Shown here: piece by piece, positions 34,049 to 43,901 of the stretch
Position numbering within the stretch: the first letter of the stretch is position 1
How the letters are laid out: every line of letters starts with the position of its first letter
Assembly: GCA_958296125.1 (NCBI GenBank)
Contig: OY282444.1
Coordinates: forward strand, 372,001-436,000
DNA: 64,000 nucleotides
Direction of reading: 5' to 3'
DNA from: an uncultured Poribacteria bacterium
Lineage (GTDB): Bacteria > Poribacteria > WGA-4E > PCPOR2b
The notes under the pieces: model-generated
The model's database searches: none
The model's input: only the letters and a program-made list of their open reading frames with translations
Told to the model about the DNA's origin: nothing
Made by a program: the position numbers and the translations under genes

Positions 34049-34813
34049 TCAATACTCCCCTGAAGTATCAACATGCTCAGGTTGAAAAAACTCGTCGCTG
34101 TTTTCTATAGCTTTGCGCGTTGCTGCGCGAATTTTCTCGGCACCTTCAACATCACCCATTTTTTCAACCAGTTCTGCCAGACGCGGACCAACAGAGACAG
34201 GTAATCCCTGCTCGGTCATACTTGTCGTCATGAGGTTCTGTATTTCCAAACCAACAAAAGGGTCGAGCCCTTCTATATGAAGTCGCCCGAGCTCTTGCTG
34301 AAGACGTAGTTGTTCTGCCATCAATTCATTAAGACGGGGCAGGAGTTTTATAGCTTCAGTAACTTGGGGCGATAATGCTTCGATTTCTGCTTGGAGTTCT
34401 AGGACGCGCTTTTCCATCCGCCTTATCCGCTCTTGTTCCGGGTCTGGCGGTGGCGGATCGTAATTCCCCCAACCTCTTTGAACTGTTGAATCTGTGCTAT
34501 CGGCAGCTGTTTCGGATTCCTCAGTTTCTGTGCCATCTGCCCCTGAGGAACTGCCCGGTGATGAAACAGAATCGGCATCATAATCGGCAGCGATATTTTC
34601 CGTTTCGTTTTCCGGGTTGAAGCGCGGGGTATTTTGTGCCTCGATATGGGGGCGCGTTCTTGAATGGAGCTCATACACTCTTGTCGGTGTTGCTTGTTCA
34701 CCCGACTGTACTATGATAATCCCTATTATACCACCTCCTATGGCTATTAGACCGACAATTGTGAAGTACCGGATCTTTTCAAACTCCCACACCTTCAAAA
34801 AATCCCAAAACAT
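34049..34813 (-). CDS. Membrane-anchored coiled-coil protein, unknown function
   Basis: 254 residues. A single N-terminal membrane segment (YFTIVGLIAIGGGIIGIIIV) is followed by an acidic, Ser/Thr-rich linker (about residues 60-115, many E/S/T/D), then a coiled coil (IRRMEKRVLELQAEIEALSP, LMAEQLRLQQELGRLHIEG) and a C-terminal helical part. No catalytic motif. The plan of one membrane anchor, acidic linker and folded tail recalls the tandem proteins at 60075 and 61007 but no sequence similarity is claimed. It starts the minus-strand group 34813-33270. Confidence 0.7.
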   Translation of the reverse strand: MFWDFLKVWEFEKIRYFTIVGLIAIGGGIIGIIIVQSGEQATPTRVYELHSRTRPHIEAQNTPRFNPENETENIAADYDADSVSSPGSSSGADGTETEESETAADSTDSTVQRGWGNYDPPPPDPEQERIRRMEKRVLELQAEIEALSPQVTEAIKLLPRLNELMAEQLRLQQELGRLHIEGLDPFVGLEIQNLMTTSMTEQGLPVSVGPRLAELVEKMGDVEGAEKIRAATRKAIENSDEFFQPEHVDTSGEY

Positions 34814-34989
34814 TATACTCTCCTTTTTGAAGGGTAAAATAATAGAGATTGTTATCCCGACCTATCAATCACGAAGCGATTCGAGCTCATTCCTCGTGTT
34901 GCTTCCGGGAGCTTCGAGGGACAATCCGGAGCCTCCATATAAATGTGTTCTGAGGAAAGTTGTCCCTTCATTCGGACCAATCCTTTCTG

Positions 34990-36474
34990 CTACCGGAGTT
35001 GAAACGCATACAACTTCACTGACTGTCCCACGAACCGCAGGCGCACCGTTTGTCCTTTGAGCCCTAAAAGATCACGTTTACCGTCCCACGTTACGGTCTG
35101 GGCTGTGCTGCTTCCACCGATGCGATCTGCCTCTGCCTCCGTGAAACCTTTCAGGGGCTGCATCCCCTCATCCAAGATTTCAACCTTGAGCCAACCTTTG
35201 GCACTGCCATCCATGTTTACCTCTAGGTGATTCCCTTCAAAAGTGAAGGGACGTGTCGTTAGCCAACCCCCCTCATTCCCCCCGCTAGCGGGGGGATTAA
35301 GGGGGGTGCCAGCGGGGGGATTAAAGGGGGTGCCACCGGTGTCCTGGGAGACAAAACCATCAAGACGCAGACGGACCGACCCGATGGCTGAGCAATATTC
35401 TTCACCCGAAACCTTGTCGTGGGGTTGGTCGTAACCGGTGTAGTACATCCAGAGTTCGTCACCGATGGGCAATATACCCACGCCCATATAGAGCATCATC
35501 GAGTCGAAAGCTCCATCGGGCCCGAGCCGCACAAAGGGGGCTCGCCACCGTGTGAAATGTACGCCATCACGGCTAGTCGCCAGCTGTATGTCCAGCGCGT
35601 CGGTGGTGTGGTAGTAGGCGGCGGTAAAGATAAAATATGCGTTATCCGCAAAGGGATACTTCACTGCTGCTGTGTCGTAGAGCCCGCCGCCCCACATATC
35701 TGAATCTTCAGGGTCGTCGAAATCAGGCTCTAGGATTTTTTCTGGCATGGGAAAGTTCTCGAAGTCCGCGCTTTCTGATCGGGCGATAGCGCGGTAGTCA
35801 AAAGACCCCCGAAGTGCCCCATCTTCCACCCGCAGGTATTCGTTCCAACGGACATACGCCACATACTTTTGGAGACGGTCATCCCAAAAAGCCACATTTC
35901 TCGTATCTGTATACCACGGCATAATCAGCTTTTCACAAGGTGTCCAACGGATTCCGTCAGGCGAATACGCGCCAGCGACACTGCCGTAATGCCATGTATC
36001 TGGCGGATTTTCGTCGTACCGGAACCGTGCTCCACCCCCATATACCGATACATAATCATATTTACCGCCTCCGGAAATGGACTTGAAGCGCTGTTCGGGT
36101 TCAGCAGATGGGTCTTTGAAGATGCTTTCGTGATTGAGAGGGATAATGTTATTGTTATGGGAGCCTTGGTAGTTGATTAGTCCTAGATTAGGACGTTCCC
36201 AGTGAATTCCATCCGTAGATGTGGCGTAGCAGGTTCGTGCGACCCCGTCTTCCCCGTTGGCAGAGTACCACATTTTGTAGATACCTTCGTCCAACATTAC
36301 CGTGGGGGTGCTACATCCGCGCGACTCCCACGGCTTTTCAGGCATCAGCACGGGCGTATCGGTCCGCGTGGCGGGGTTCATGGTAGTGGTGAATCCCTCT
36401 TTAGCTTCAACAAGGGCATCGTCGAAAAGAAGTTGTTTTGCTGTTCCCAAGGTTAAGGGATTGGATTGAGGCAT
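34990..36474 (-). CDS. Five-bladed propeller glycosidase-like protein (GH32/GH43/GH130 superfamily fold)
   Basis: 494 residues. LLFDDALVEAKEGFT, GIYKMWYSANGEDGVARTCY and ATSTDGIHWERPNLG are typical of glycosyl-hydrolase-like five-bladed propellers, as are DTRNVAFWDDRLQKYVAYVR, GSVAGAYSPDGIRWTPCEK and ELWMYYTGYDQPHD. The C-terminal ~110 residues form a beta-sandwich-like domain. Between them a Pro/Gly-rich insert (GGTPFNPPAGTPLNPPASGG) is encoded by an interspersed repeat at 35278-35340. No catalytic acids can be placed with certainty. It follows the TIM-barrel gene at 36503 by 28 bp in a minus-strand catabolic run. Confidence 0.72.
   Translation of the reverse strand: MPQSNPLTLGTAKQLLFDDALVEAKEGFTTTMNPATRTDTPVLMPEKPWESRGCSTPTVMLDEGIYKMWYSANGEDGVARTCYATSTDGIHWERPNLGLINYQGSHNNNIIPLNHESIFKDPSAEPEQRFKSISGGGKYDYVSVYGGGARFRYDENPPDTWHYGSVAGAYSPDGIRWTPCEKLIMPWYTDTRNVAFWDDRLQKYVAYVRWNEYLRVEDGALRGSFDYRAIARSESADFENFPMPEKILEPDFDDPEDSDMWGGGLYDTAAVKYPFADNAYFIFTAAYYHTTDALDIQLATSRDGVHFTRWRAPFVRLGPDGAFDSMMLYMGVGILPIGDELWMYYTGYDQPHDKVSGEEYCSAIGSVRLRLDGFVSQDTGGTPFNPPAGTPLNPPASGGNEGGWLTTRPFTFEGNHLEVNMDGSAKGWLKVEILDEGMQPLKGFTEAEADRIGGSSTAQTVTWDGKRDLLGLKGQTVRLRFVGQSVKLYAFQLR
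35278..35340. repeat. C/G-rich palindromic repeat inserted in frame in a coding gene
   Basis: CCCCGCTAGCGGGG is followed by two direct copies of GGGGGATTAARGGGGGTGCC. The same kind of element, in looser form (CTTGCGGGGGGACTGAGGGG), is in each unit of the 183-bp tandem repeat. Here it lies within the propeller gene and keeps the frame, adding a Pro/Gly-rich linker. Confidence 0.75.
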
Positions 36475-36502
36475 GTGATGTCTCCTTATTGCAAACTAAG
36501 GA

Positions 36503-38086
36503 CTAAATTCCAGCGCATTCGTATGGACCCAAATCCGCATCCTGCCCCCGATGAAAATGCTTACCCATCAGATACTTGACCTCCAACTCAATATCGCGGA
36601 TATAGCTCTCAGGGATTATGTCCGGATCGCGTTTCAGCAGCGTGACTTCGAGCGTGTTATCGCCGCGTTGGGGCCACTGTGCTTCGTCTAGTCGGTAAAT
36701 AAACCAGTAGCCCGATCCTGTGCGGTAGCGCGGCGCAGTCATCCGGTACATCTCGTTGAGTTTGCGTAGCAGTTCATCTGGCAGGTCCACCCCATTCAGT
36801 TGAAAGCGGAGGCTATCGAGTTCTGTCGTGTTCATGATTCGCACCCGGAGGAGGACTTCGTGGATGCGTCCAACCCGATGCCAGCGTAGCAGGTCATCGC
36901 TAATCTTAAATTTCACCTCAGTGGGACGATTCACCGCTAATCCAGCCGGCAACGACATAGCGATGCCGGGCTCCGTAACGGGTTTTGGATAGCGGCCCGT
37001 TTCTGTGGGCACGTAGTAGTACTTATCCTTGGAAGCCATCACTTCCGGATGGGGCAACTCCCGCAGCTTTTCGTAGAAGTCCGCCTGATAGGGCCAATTG
37101 CCGAACCAGTGCGCTAGGTAGAGTCCATTAACCCCCTGCGCCCAATAGTTACAAGCGGCGGCACGAACCATTTCAATGGAGGCTTCTCCCAAACGGTCAG
37201 AATCTACATGGCTCTGAATGGCGGCATGAATCCGACAATTTGTGCCTTTGGCTGCTTCAACCAGCGGACGAAAATCGATTGTTGAGTCTACCAACTCCGG
37301 TCCTGAAAACGTTTGCGGGATGATGACATCTACGATGCCCTGCTGCATCCAATCGCGCACGTCCAGGCCCACTTGTAAACAACCTTCGAGACTTGCGGGG
37401 ATACGAATTGCTAATTCGCGACTTGCGCCGCTGTGCTTGACAGCTTCATAGACCCGCCGCACCCACGCGGTCATAATCTCGCGCCCGGCTTCGATTTCGT
37501 CCGGGTGAAAGTAATACGGCGTGTAGTTGAGTTGCAATTCAAAGCCATCAATCGGATAGTTATTCAGGGTCTCCTCGATGAGAGCGAACCGTTCCAAGCG
37601 CACTTCCTCGTGTTTGAAGTCGAGGCAGGTGACTCCGGGGAAGTCGGTCTTCAGATCACCCCGCGCCCCAATCTCCAAGTGTGGGTTATCAAAACGGAAG
37701 TTAGAGCAGCGCACGTCTTGTTCGCGAGGACCTCGGCCTTGCTGTACCAGAAGGGTCGGATAAATCAGCATCCCCTTCGCATGGGCGCGATTACAGACGA
37801 TGCGTAATGGATCATTTCCCGACTCGATTAGGTGTTTGGCGTTTTGATGCGCTCGGCGAAAGACAAGATGGGGCCATTTTTCGACATTGTGCCCCCAGAG
37901 TTCACCTACCTTCGTATCGTGCAGGACAGTGCGCCCATCCCCTAGGCAGAACATAAGCGCATCCACCGGCGTGCCGACCAACTCATCAACCGCTGCCTCG
38001 TACTCCTCTCTCTGTATCGGCGGCTCATACATATAGATGAGCGGATGGCGTCCATCGTGGTAAAACATGATGCGTGGTTGTGGCAT
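36503..38086 (-). CDS. TIM-barrel protein, probable glycoside-hydrolase-like (GHL10/DUF4838-type guess)
   Basis: 527 residues. The N-terminal two thirds have barrel-like strands and sugar-hydrolase-like patches: DALMFCLGDGRTV, NRAHAKGMLIYPTLLVQ, PIDGFELQLNYTPYYFHPDE, AIRIPASLEGCLQVG, VDVIIPQTFSG, and GVNGLYLAHWFGNWPY. The C-terminal part is a beta domain (VKFKISDDLLRWHRVGRIHE). The pattern is that of putative glycosidases acting on carbohydrates, but I cannot name the family or the catalytic residues. It stands in a minus-strand run with propeller, enolase and oxygenase genes. Confidence 0.65.
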   Translation of the reverse strand: MPQPRIMFYHDGRHPLIYMYEPPIQREEYEAAVDELVGTPVDALMFCLGDGRTVLHDTKVGELWGHNVEKWPHLVFRRAHQNAKHLIESGNDPLRIVCNRAHAKGMLIYPTLLVQQGRGPREQDVRCSNFRFDNPHLEIGARGDLKTDFPGVTCLDFKHEEVRLERFALIEETLNNYPIDGFELQLNYTPYYFHPDEIEAGREIMTAWVRRVYEAVKHSGASRELAIRIPASLEGCLQVGLDVRDWMQQGIVDVIIPQTFSGPELVDSTIDFRPLVEAAKGTNCRIHAAIQSHVDSDRLGEASIEMVRAAACNYWAQGVNGLYLAHWFGNWPYQADFYEKLRELPHPEVMASKDKYYYVPTETGRYPKPVTEPGIAMSLPAGLAVNRPTEVKFKISDDLLRWHRVGRIHEVLLRVRIMNTTELDSLRFQLNGVDLPDELLRKLNEMYRMTAPRYRTGSGYWFIYRLDEAQWPQRGDNTLEVTLLKRDPDIIPESYIRDIELEVKYLMGKHFHRGQDADLGPYECAGI

Positions 38087-38253
38087 GGTAATTTCCTTTC
38101 AAGTACATGGACATCAATTCTCGCGCTTCATCAGATTTTGCTTAATCTCTCTTGGTTTTCTAGACGTTGGGGCGATATATCTATAGAGCACAGATTCTGC
38201 GACATGATTTGTGGTCCGTAGGGACGGTATCTCAAATCTATGTTCTCTGCAAT

Positions 38254-39294
38254 TTATGAACGCAGCGCATACCGTTGGACCGCATCCTCGTCTAGCTCGA
38301 TGCCCAGGCCCGGTTTGTCTGGAACCACCGCATGTCCATCTTGGACCAAAGGCTCGGCAAGCAAGCTGTGCTCGTGAACGAAGTTGCCGCATAGGTCGCT
38401 GCCCAAGGTACAATTTGGGGTTGCGGCGGAAGCGTGGAGGCGGAAGACATCAAAGATGCCAAGGTCAACATTAGAGGCTTGCCACACGGGAATACCGGCG
38501 GCATCCGCAATTCGTGCCATGTCCAAAAAACCCCAATCCGAAGGTGCGACATTAATCCCATCCACAGCTTCTAGGTACACCATTTCAATCACCTGACGCG
38601 GATTCTGTAGATGGGGCGCAATGAGAATCGATGTCTCTTCCTTGAGCCGTCGGTAATCCTCTATGTTATCTTTGGGGATTGGGTCTTCAAAGACAATATC
38701 ATACGATTCGATTTCGCGTGCCAACCTCAACGCCCTCTCGACCGTATGAAATCGGTGACCGGGATCAAGGACAATGCGTAGCGAGGGGGCAGCTTCGTGC
38801 ATGGCGTGCACGCGGTCTGCCACATTTCCATCGTCTATGGTGCATTTTATCTTAATGCCGTGGAATCCCAATTCTGCCGCTTGTTTGGCAGCGGCGGCTG
38901 ACGCTTCCGGTCCCATCCGTGCGATCCAGTAATCAACGAGCACACGGTCTTGAAATTTACCGCCGAAGATACGATACAAGGGCAAGCCAATCGCTTTACC
39001 GATCAGATCCAGCAGGGCAATATTGTATCCACCGCCACCGAGGCCGCGCGGTTCAAAGTCGAGCGGATTCACCCCGATTAAATCCGGTATTGGCTCATCC
39101 CGGTCCCCGAAATAGGGCCCGCTCATGCCGAGCCCAGTAATTCCTGCATCCGTGTGAACGCGCAGCACATCCTGTCTTCTTTCCCCAAGTGGTGCGGGAT
39201 AAGATTCGCTGAACTCCTCGTATTCGGATGGTGGCAGGATTCCGGGCAGAAATGGTACACAGACGACGGTGCGCTCCAGATGCGTTATTTTCAT
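38254..39294 (-). CDS. Enolase-superfamily acid-sugar dehydratase/racemase-like protein
   Basis: 346 residues. Barrel motifs are nearly complete: K-x-K in FHGIKIKCTIDD, first ligand in LRIVLDPGHRF, second in DIVFEDPIPKDN. The third position reads LIAPHLQNPRQV in place of the usual acidic ligand. N-terminal capping domain KITHLERTVVCVPF. Family members dehydrate or epimerise acid sugars. It lies 20 bp after the PhyH gene and 167 bp before the TIM-barrel gene. Unlike its relative at 2776 it keeps the catalytic lysines. Confidence 0.88.
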   Translation of the reverse strand: MKITHLERTVVCVPFLPGILPPSEYEEFSESYPAPLGERRQDVLRVHTDAGITGLGMSGPYFGDRDEPIPDLIGVNPLDFEPRGLGGGGYNIALLDLIGKAIGLPLYRIFGGKFQDRVLVDYWIARMGPEASAAAAKQAAELGFHGIKIKCTIDDGNVADRVHAMHEAAPSLRIVLDPGHRFHTVERALRLAREIESYDIVFEDPIPKDNIEDYRRLKEETSILIAPHLQNPRQVIEMVYLEAVDGINVAPSDWGFLDMARIADAAGIPVWQASNVDLGIFDVFRLHASAATPNCTLGSDLCGNFVHEHSLLAEPLVQDGHAVVPDKPGLGIELDEDAVQRYALRS

Positions 39295-39314
39295 CTATTT
39301 CTTTCCCCAACCGC

Positions 39315-40196
39315 TCAATGGTCCCAACGACTCGGATTGATTCCTTGTGCCTCGGTCGTCATCCCTTTCGGCTTATGTTCCAGTCCCCAAACGCCTCCGG
39401 TGGTATTGAGGCTCTGCAGGAATGGCTTGGCTTGTTCCGGTGCGGCGGCGACCAATTCAGGATCCCACTCCTTCATCGGTTGGATCGGGCCCGCCCAAGC
39501 CGGTCGATAGCCAAACTGGATCAGCTCTCTGGGTGAACTGTCCGTATTCGGGTGCGTGGCATGGAAAAGGGTGCTCGGGATGACAACTGCCGATCCGGCT
39601 TTCATACAGAGGGTGAGTTCTTCCGGATGGGACTTGTAACGCACGTAAGGACTCGCCTGCGCGTGAAAGGAGAGATGGCTCCGCGGAATCAGTCGAAACG
39701 GTGCCCGTTTTGGGATAAGGTCATCAAGGTAATAGAGAATTCGCAGCAACCGCGGGGAACTGCCTTCGTAGTCGAAGATTGATGAGCCGTGGGGTTGGCC
39801 ATCGGTATGCACCGAGATTCCGGGTGAGCCGGGATTGGTGCGCTGAAAGAAACCCCGCGTAAACACGATGTCAGGGCCCATCAGTGCTGTGAGAAACTCA
39901 ATCGTCGGCGGATGCCCGATTAACTCCGCTGTTGCACGGCTGATCCACTGCGGCTGCTTGGTCGCAGTGGTTTGGTACTCGCTATAGGGTTTGGGTGCCA
40001 TGGGGGCATCGGCGAGTTCTGCTTTGAGTTTTGCAATGTGCTCCGCGTCTAGTATATCGGGCAGCACAACATACCCTTCCACCTCGAAATGGCGGATTCG
40101 CTGTGCCAAGGTAAATGAACTGAAGTCTGTCTCATCAATGTTCATGAAGTCAATGACTTCGTTGGAATCAATTTCGGGGATAGTGGTCTCTTGCAT
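39315..40196 (-). CDS. Phytanoyl-CoA dioxygenase (PhyH)-family oxygenase
   Basis: About 293 residues from ATG 40196, which has a perfect AGGAGG site five bases upstream. The frame is open further 5' but without a site. The Fe(II) facial triad is HxD in GISVHTDGQPHG and the distal His in STLFHATHPNTD; the 2-oxoglutarate Arg follows in SSPRELIQFGYRP. PhyH-family enzymes hydroxylate diverse small molecules. The substrate is unknown. It is 64 bp after another Fe(II)/2OG oxygenase gene. Confidence 0.88.
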   Translation of the reverse strand: MQETTIPEIDSNEVIDFMNIDETDFSSFTLAQRIRHFEVEGYVVLPDILDAEHIAKLKAELADAPMAPKPYSEYQTTATKQPQWISRATAELIGHPPTIEFLTALMGPDIVFTRGFFQRTNPGSPGISVHTDGQPHGSSIFDYEGSSPRLLRILYYLDDLIPKRAPFRLIPRSHLSFHAQASPYVRYKSHPEELTLCMKAGSAVVIPSTLFHATHPNTDSSPRELIQFGYRPAWAGPIQPMKEWDPELVAAAPEQAKPFLQSLNTTGGVWGLEHKPKGMTTEAQGINPSRWDH

Positions 40197-40260
40197 GGGT
40201 TCCTCCTTACAAAATCGGAACGTTTTGGGAACATCCGGTAGGTGCTTGATTAACAGTCGA

Positions 40261-41094
40261 TCATGACCAAACGAAAATCTCCTCATCGTCCGGGGACATG
40301 GCAAAAAAGATTGCCAGTACAGCCCGCGGTCGATCGCCTACGACGAAAGGCACTTCGTGAATGTTTTCGGAATAGAAAAAGTAGAGATCGCCCGGCTCTA
40401 GCTGGACTTGTGTGCGGGCGATACCTTGCTCGGCGACATATTCCCGAAAGGTGCCTGTCTCGCGTGCCTCCTGCACGGCATCTGACCATGTGCAGTTGTA
40501 AAGAAAGGGTTCGCCGCTCTCACCCGCATCACTAGAGTTTTGGAAGCAGAGTACGCCAGCGAATTGATGTTTAAATCGAGATACGGCATAAGTGAACAAC
40601 TTCGATCGCTTCGCTACAGAATCGTAGTGGGGGCCGTGCCCCAACCCGTCGTGGTAGATACGGAAGATGGCGGGGCCGTAGACGCTGCCATCCGGCTCCC
40701 GCGCTGTCATCACATTCTTGCCCGGTGCGAGCTGTGACAGGGCTTCGTACACGGTTTTCACCGGGTCGTTGTACCCGTCGAATAAGGTCTTGAACAGTGC
40801 ATGAGTTTCGGCGGAATGGTCAAAGAACTTCTCGCGGTCGGCATTGTAGCGTCCCAAGCTGGTGCCAATGTCCACACGGTGGGGGCTCCCATCTCCGATT
40901 ATGTGTGGGTCGTACATCAGCCCGTGCTCATAGAATCGCTGTATAAGCTCCGCGCAGTGGTTCGGGTTGTAAGCTTGCCGCAGGAGGATGGCTGGCATCT
41001 CACCGGCTGCAAGTGCCATAAGCGGCTGCGGATATTTTTTCAGTATGTTTGTTAAATCGCCCTCAATGGGCATCCATGCCTGTGTTTCTGTCAT
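40261..41094 (-). CDS. 2-oxoglutarate/Fe(II)-dependent oxygenase-like protein
   Basis: 277 residues. A likely facial triad is visible: GHGPHYDSVAKRS (HxD), ENIHEVPFVVGDRPRAVLAI (distal His and 2OG-binding Arg), with YFFYSENIHE typical of the fold. Long N-terminal helical region (PAILLRQAYNPNHCAELIQR). GGAGG precedes the ATG. It is the first gene of a minus-strand set (oxygenase, PhyH, enolase, TIM barrel, propeller) that may process one compound. The 41095-41369 gap behind it shows two TCGATATATA copies and no gene. Confidence 0.75.
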   Translation of the reverse strand: MTETQAWMPIEGDLTNILKKYPQPLMALAAGEMPAILLRQAYNPNHCAELIQRFYEHGLMYDPHIIGDGSPHRVDIGTSLGRYNADREKFFDHSAETHALFKTLFDGYNDPVKTVYEALSQLAPGKNVMTAREPDGSVYGPAIFRIYHDGLGHGPHYDSVAKRSKLFTYAVSRFKHQFAGVLCFQNSSDAGESGEPFLYNCTWSDAVQEARETGTFREYVAEQGIARTQVQLEPGDLYFFYSENIHEVPFVVGDRPRAVLAIFFAMSPDDEEIFVWS

Positions 41095-41369
41095 GATTGT
41101 TCCTCCAAAAGAAAGTTGTTCCTAAAAGATGGGATAGCGGGTCGGGGTGAGGGATGATACGGCTTTACCTAAAATACGGTTGACAGAAAGAAACATCTCG
41201 ATATATAACTCGATATATAAGCTGGGTTCAAAATTGCCCATCTTGCTACATCTTACCACAAATTGAGGAAAAAATGTTCAACAAAGACAATATAATAGCG
41301 GGAATAGGCAGCGTAGTTGACCTATTTTTAATAGGAGCGGGGGCTCATCCACCATTTTGCAGCACAGGA

Positions 41370-43163
41370 TTAAAACACGCCATCAATGCTCAAGAGCGCG
41401 ACGGTGCCGACGATTTGCAGAAAGCCTGTTGCATATAGAATGTCTGTTTCATCGACATAGGTATACTTGTTAAAACCGTAGGAATGAGCCACCATAAACT
41501 GAAGTTGAAATGCCCGACCGAGGTCGTAGCGCATCCCTGCCCCCCAGCTAGAAATCCGCACCTTGAAGTCTAACAATCGGTCGTTATTTGGATCGAGTGC
41601 CTCGTTGATGAAATCGTCTCGGACCACATTGAGGTAAGCAAACGCTCTAGCCTCCCGATAGCGGTAAGGATTATGATTCTGAATCAGCGTAAAGTCAATC
41701 TGAATCTGGTCCTCCCATGACGTTTCGGTGGTTTCATCGTCTTGATTGAACACGCCTCGGAAGTCCTCGAAATCCGGCGTTCGGAAAAAACTAGTATCGA
41801 TCAATCTCAGGTAGGTCAGGCCGTTGGAAATTGAGAATCGTAGGTCTTCATTTACGTCATAGGTCAAAGAGACCTCCGCTCCAATCTGATTCCGTCTAAT
41901 CCGTTCATCAAAATCGGCTTTTGTCCCAAGATTGGAATCTAGGTCATCCTGATTGTCTATCTCGATATCCTTGAAGTCATAAATGTATCGCAACTTTGCC
42001 TCTGTTTGAAATGCAGAGGATATCAACGGAGAGGTGGGACCGAACACCCTAAACTTCAAGGTCTCACTATCAACGAAATAGAGATTGCCTTTGTAATCGA
42101 TGGCTTTGAGATTCAGATGCGCTTGCTGCTCGTTCTCGCGCTGAAAACGGATCAGGACCTTCTCGGCATATTCCCCGTCGGCGTAAAATCGCTGGACACG
42201 TCGTAAACGGGTGCGAAAGATACGGTAGGGGACGTGCCCAAACTGAAATGGATGGTATCGCTGTCTGGGTAAATCGGAGGCATAATCCTTTTTATATTTG
42301 GTTTGATCCGCGACGAGGATGGTGCCGTCGTCTAGTGCAATGAGGTGGAAAGGCGATATAAACTGTCCGGCACGATCGCCATACTCACCGAATGAGAGTA
42401 AAAATTGTCCATTGCGGTCATATTTCAGGACACGATGCGCCGCCTCATCTACGATGTAAAGGTTTCCTTCACGATCGACAGTCATATCGGCAGCTTTGCT
42501 CAACTGCCCGGCATCGGGTCGGGATGTGGTGAAGGTCGCTACAGGGGTGCCATCTGCATCTAGTTTATAAATAAAACCGTTGTCGAAGACGTAGATGTGC
42601 CCCTCGTCATCAACCGTCAACAAGAGCGATCTCTGCGTATCGCCTTGGGGGATGATGAGTGCATAGTTTCCCTCAGCGTCAAGTGCCGGTGCAGCGGCTT
42701 CAAGCGTCCCAATCCGTTTAGTTAAATCTTGCAACGGATAACTTGCAACGAATGTCCCCTCTACATTGAATCGATGGACACAAGGGGCGTAGTTGAAAAT
42801 CCGCGGGGATTCTGTATCATTGACCCACACGGTGATCCAATCCACGACGTAAATTGTTCCGTCTACCCCAACGGCGATGTCCATTGGGTTGCTGAAAAAA
42901 AACTTATCGGGATCGGTTCCCCGAATCTCAAACAGGAAGCGTCCATCGGCAGCAAGTTTTTGGATGCGGAGATTTTCGGTGTCCGCGATATAAATCCCGC
43001 CGTCACGATCGAACGCGAAGGACGTTTTCTCAGCGAATTTTCCTGTATCTTCACCTTTCCCTCCAAACTCCCGGATAAATTTAACTTCCTTGTGTGCATT
43101 GGCCAGGGGATGGATTAGGAGACTTAACATCAGCCCCCAAAATACTTTGCGAAATATTACCAA
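41370..43163 (-). CDS. Secreted NHL-repeat propeller protein with C-terminal barrel-like domain
   Basis: 597 residues. Starts at TTG 43163 with a G-rich site about ten bases upstream; the signal peptide (KVFWGLMLSLLIHPLANA) needs this start. NHL repeats follow: DRDGGIYIADTENLRIQKL, GVDGTIYVVDW, DREGNLYIVDEAAHRVLKYD. The last ~200 residues look like amphipathic strands (EVSLTYDVNEDLRFSISNG, FQLQFMVAHSYGFNKY), perhaps an outer-membrane barrel. A propeller joined to a barrel would make a surface sensor or binding protein. It begins four bases after nusB and is likely co-transcribed with it. Confidence 0.78.
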   Translation of the reverse strand: MVIFRKVFWGLMLSLLIHPLANAHKEVKFIREFGGKGEDTGKFAEKTSFAFDRDGGIYIADTENLRIQKLAADGRFLFEIRGTDPDKFFFSNPMDIAVGVDGTIYVVDWITVWVNDTESPRIFNYAPCVHRFNVEGTFVASYPLQDLTKRIGTLEAAAPALDAEGNYALIIPQGDTQRSLLLTVDDEGHIYVFDNGFIYKLDADGTPVATFTTSRPDAGQLSKAADMTVDREGNLYIVDEAAHRVLKYDRNGQFLLSFGEYGDRAGQFISPFHLIALDDGTILVADQTKYKKDYASDLPRQRYHPFQFGHVPYRIFRTRLRRVQRFYADGEYAEKVLIRFQRENEQQAHLNLKAIDYKGNLYFVDSETLKFRVFGPTSPLISSAFQTEAKLRYIYDFKDIEIDNQDDLDSNLGTKADFDERIRRNQIGAEVSLTYDVNEDLRFSISNGLTYLRLIDTSFFRTPDFEDFRGVFNQDDETTETSWEDQIQIDFTLIQNHNPYRYREARAFAYLNVVRDDFINEALDPNNDRLLDFKVRISSWGAGMRYDLGRAFQLQFMVAHSYGFNKYTYVDETDILYATGFLQIVGTVALLSIDGVF

Positions 43164-43167
43164 CTAT

Positions 43168-43614
43168 TCAACCCCCACTTGTTCGTAGATCTGCTAGGCT
43201 AACCATTTCGGTTCCCATATCTTTAATTTTATCCAAAATCGCATTGATAAACTGTGGCGAATCTTCGGTGCTGTATTTCTTTGCCAATTCAATGGCTTCA
43301 TTGATTGAAACAGCAGGCGGAATATCGATGAGATAGAGCAGTTCATAAGCCGTGCTCCGCAGTAGACATCGGTCGACAACCGGCATACGGTGGATTTTCC
43401 AATGGGTCGCTGCCGAGCGAATCGCTGGATCAATCGTAGCGAGATGTTCCGTTGTGCCTTCTACTAGCAAGTTTGCGAACTGTTTAACAGTTTCCGGCGC
43501 ATCGTTTGTATCCCAGAAATGCTTTTGGACGAGGCAAATTGGATCTTTCGTAATTTCCGCCTGATATAGCATCTGAAGGGCAAGTATCCGGGATTGTGTG
43601 CGTGTTTTTCTCAT
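43168..43614 (-). CDS. nusB: Transcription antitermination factor NusB
   Basis: 148 residues, normal length. Opens with RKTRTQSRILALQMLYQAEI, then WKIHRMPVVDRCLLRSTAYELL and the family signature IDIPPAVSINEAIELAKKYS with SPQFINAILDKI. NusB forms the RNA-binding half of the NusB-NusE (S10) complex in ribosomal RNA antitermination. The gene directly precedes the NHL-protein gene. The 43615-43901 gap to the divergent sulfatase has no gene. Confidence 0.96.
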   Translation of the reverse strand: MRKTRTQSRILALQMLYQAEITKDPICLVQKHFWDTNDAPETVKQFANLLVEGTTEHLATIDPAIRSAATHWKIHRMPVVDRCLLRSTAYELLYLIDIPPAVSINEAIELAKKYSTEDSPQFINAILDKIKDMGTEMVSLADLRTSGG

Positions 43615-43901
43615 GATTGTTTACCCGTGGGCAAATCAGTATGGATGCGGTCGCGATAGGATTGGGATTCAAAGCAACTCGCTTTTACCCACAACACCTA
43701 ATTGTAGCAGAGGCATCGGGCGTTGTCAATAATTTACGGACATCAAAAACTATTTTACGGACAAAAGCAGATTTTATGCTCGACAAAAGATTAAATATCT
43801 ACTACCATAAAAATGCGAAGCGGAAAATCCACGACCAAGGAGAATGAGCCCCCTTTGCATCTGGATTTGATATGACAAACCACGATAGGAGTTAGCACGA
43901 A

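Noticed and set aside
41180-41207. TTGACA-16-TATATA on the plus strand
   Set aside because: No plus-strand gene within 2.6 kb downstream; the region is AT-rich and a chance match is likely.
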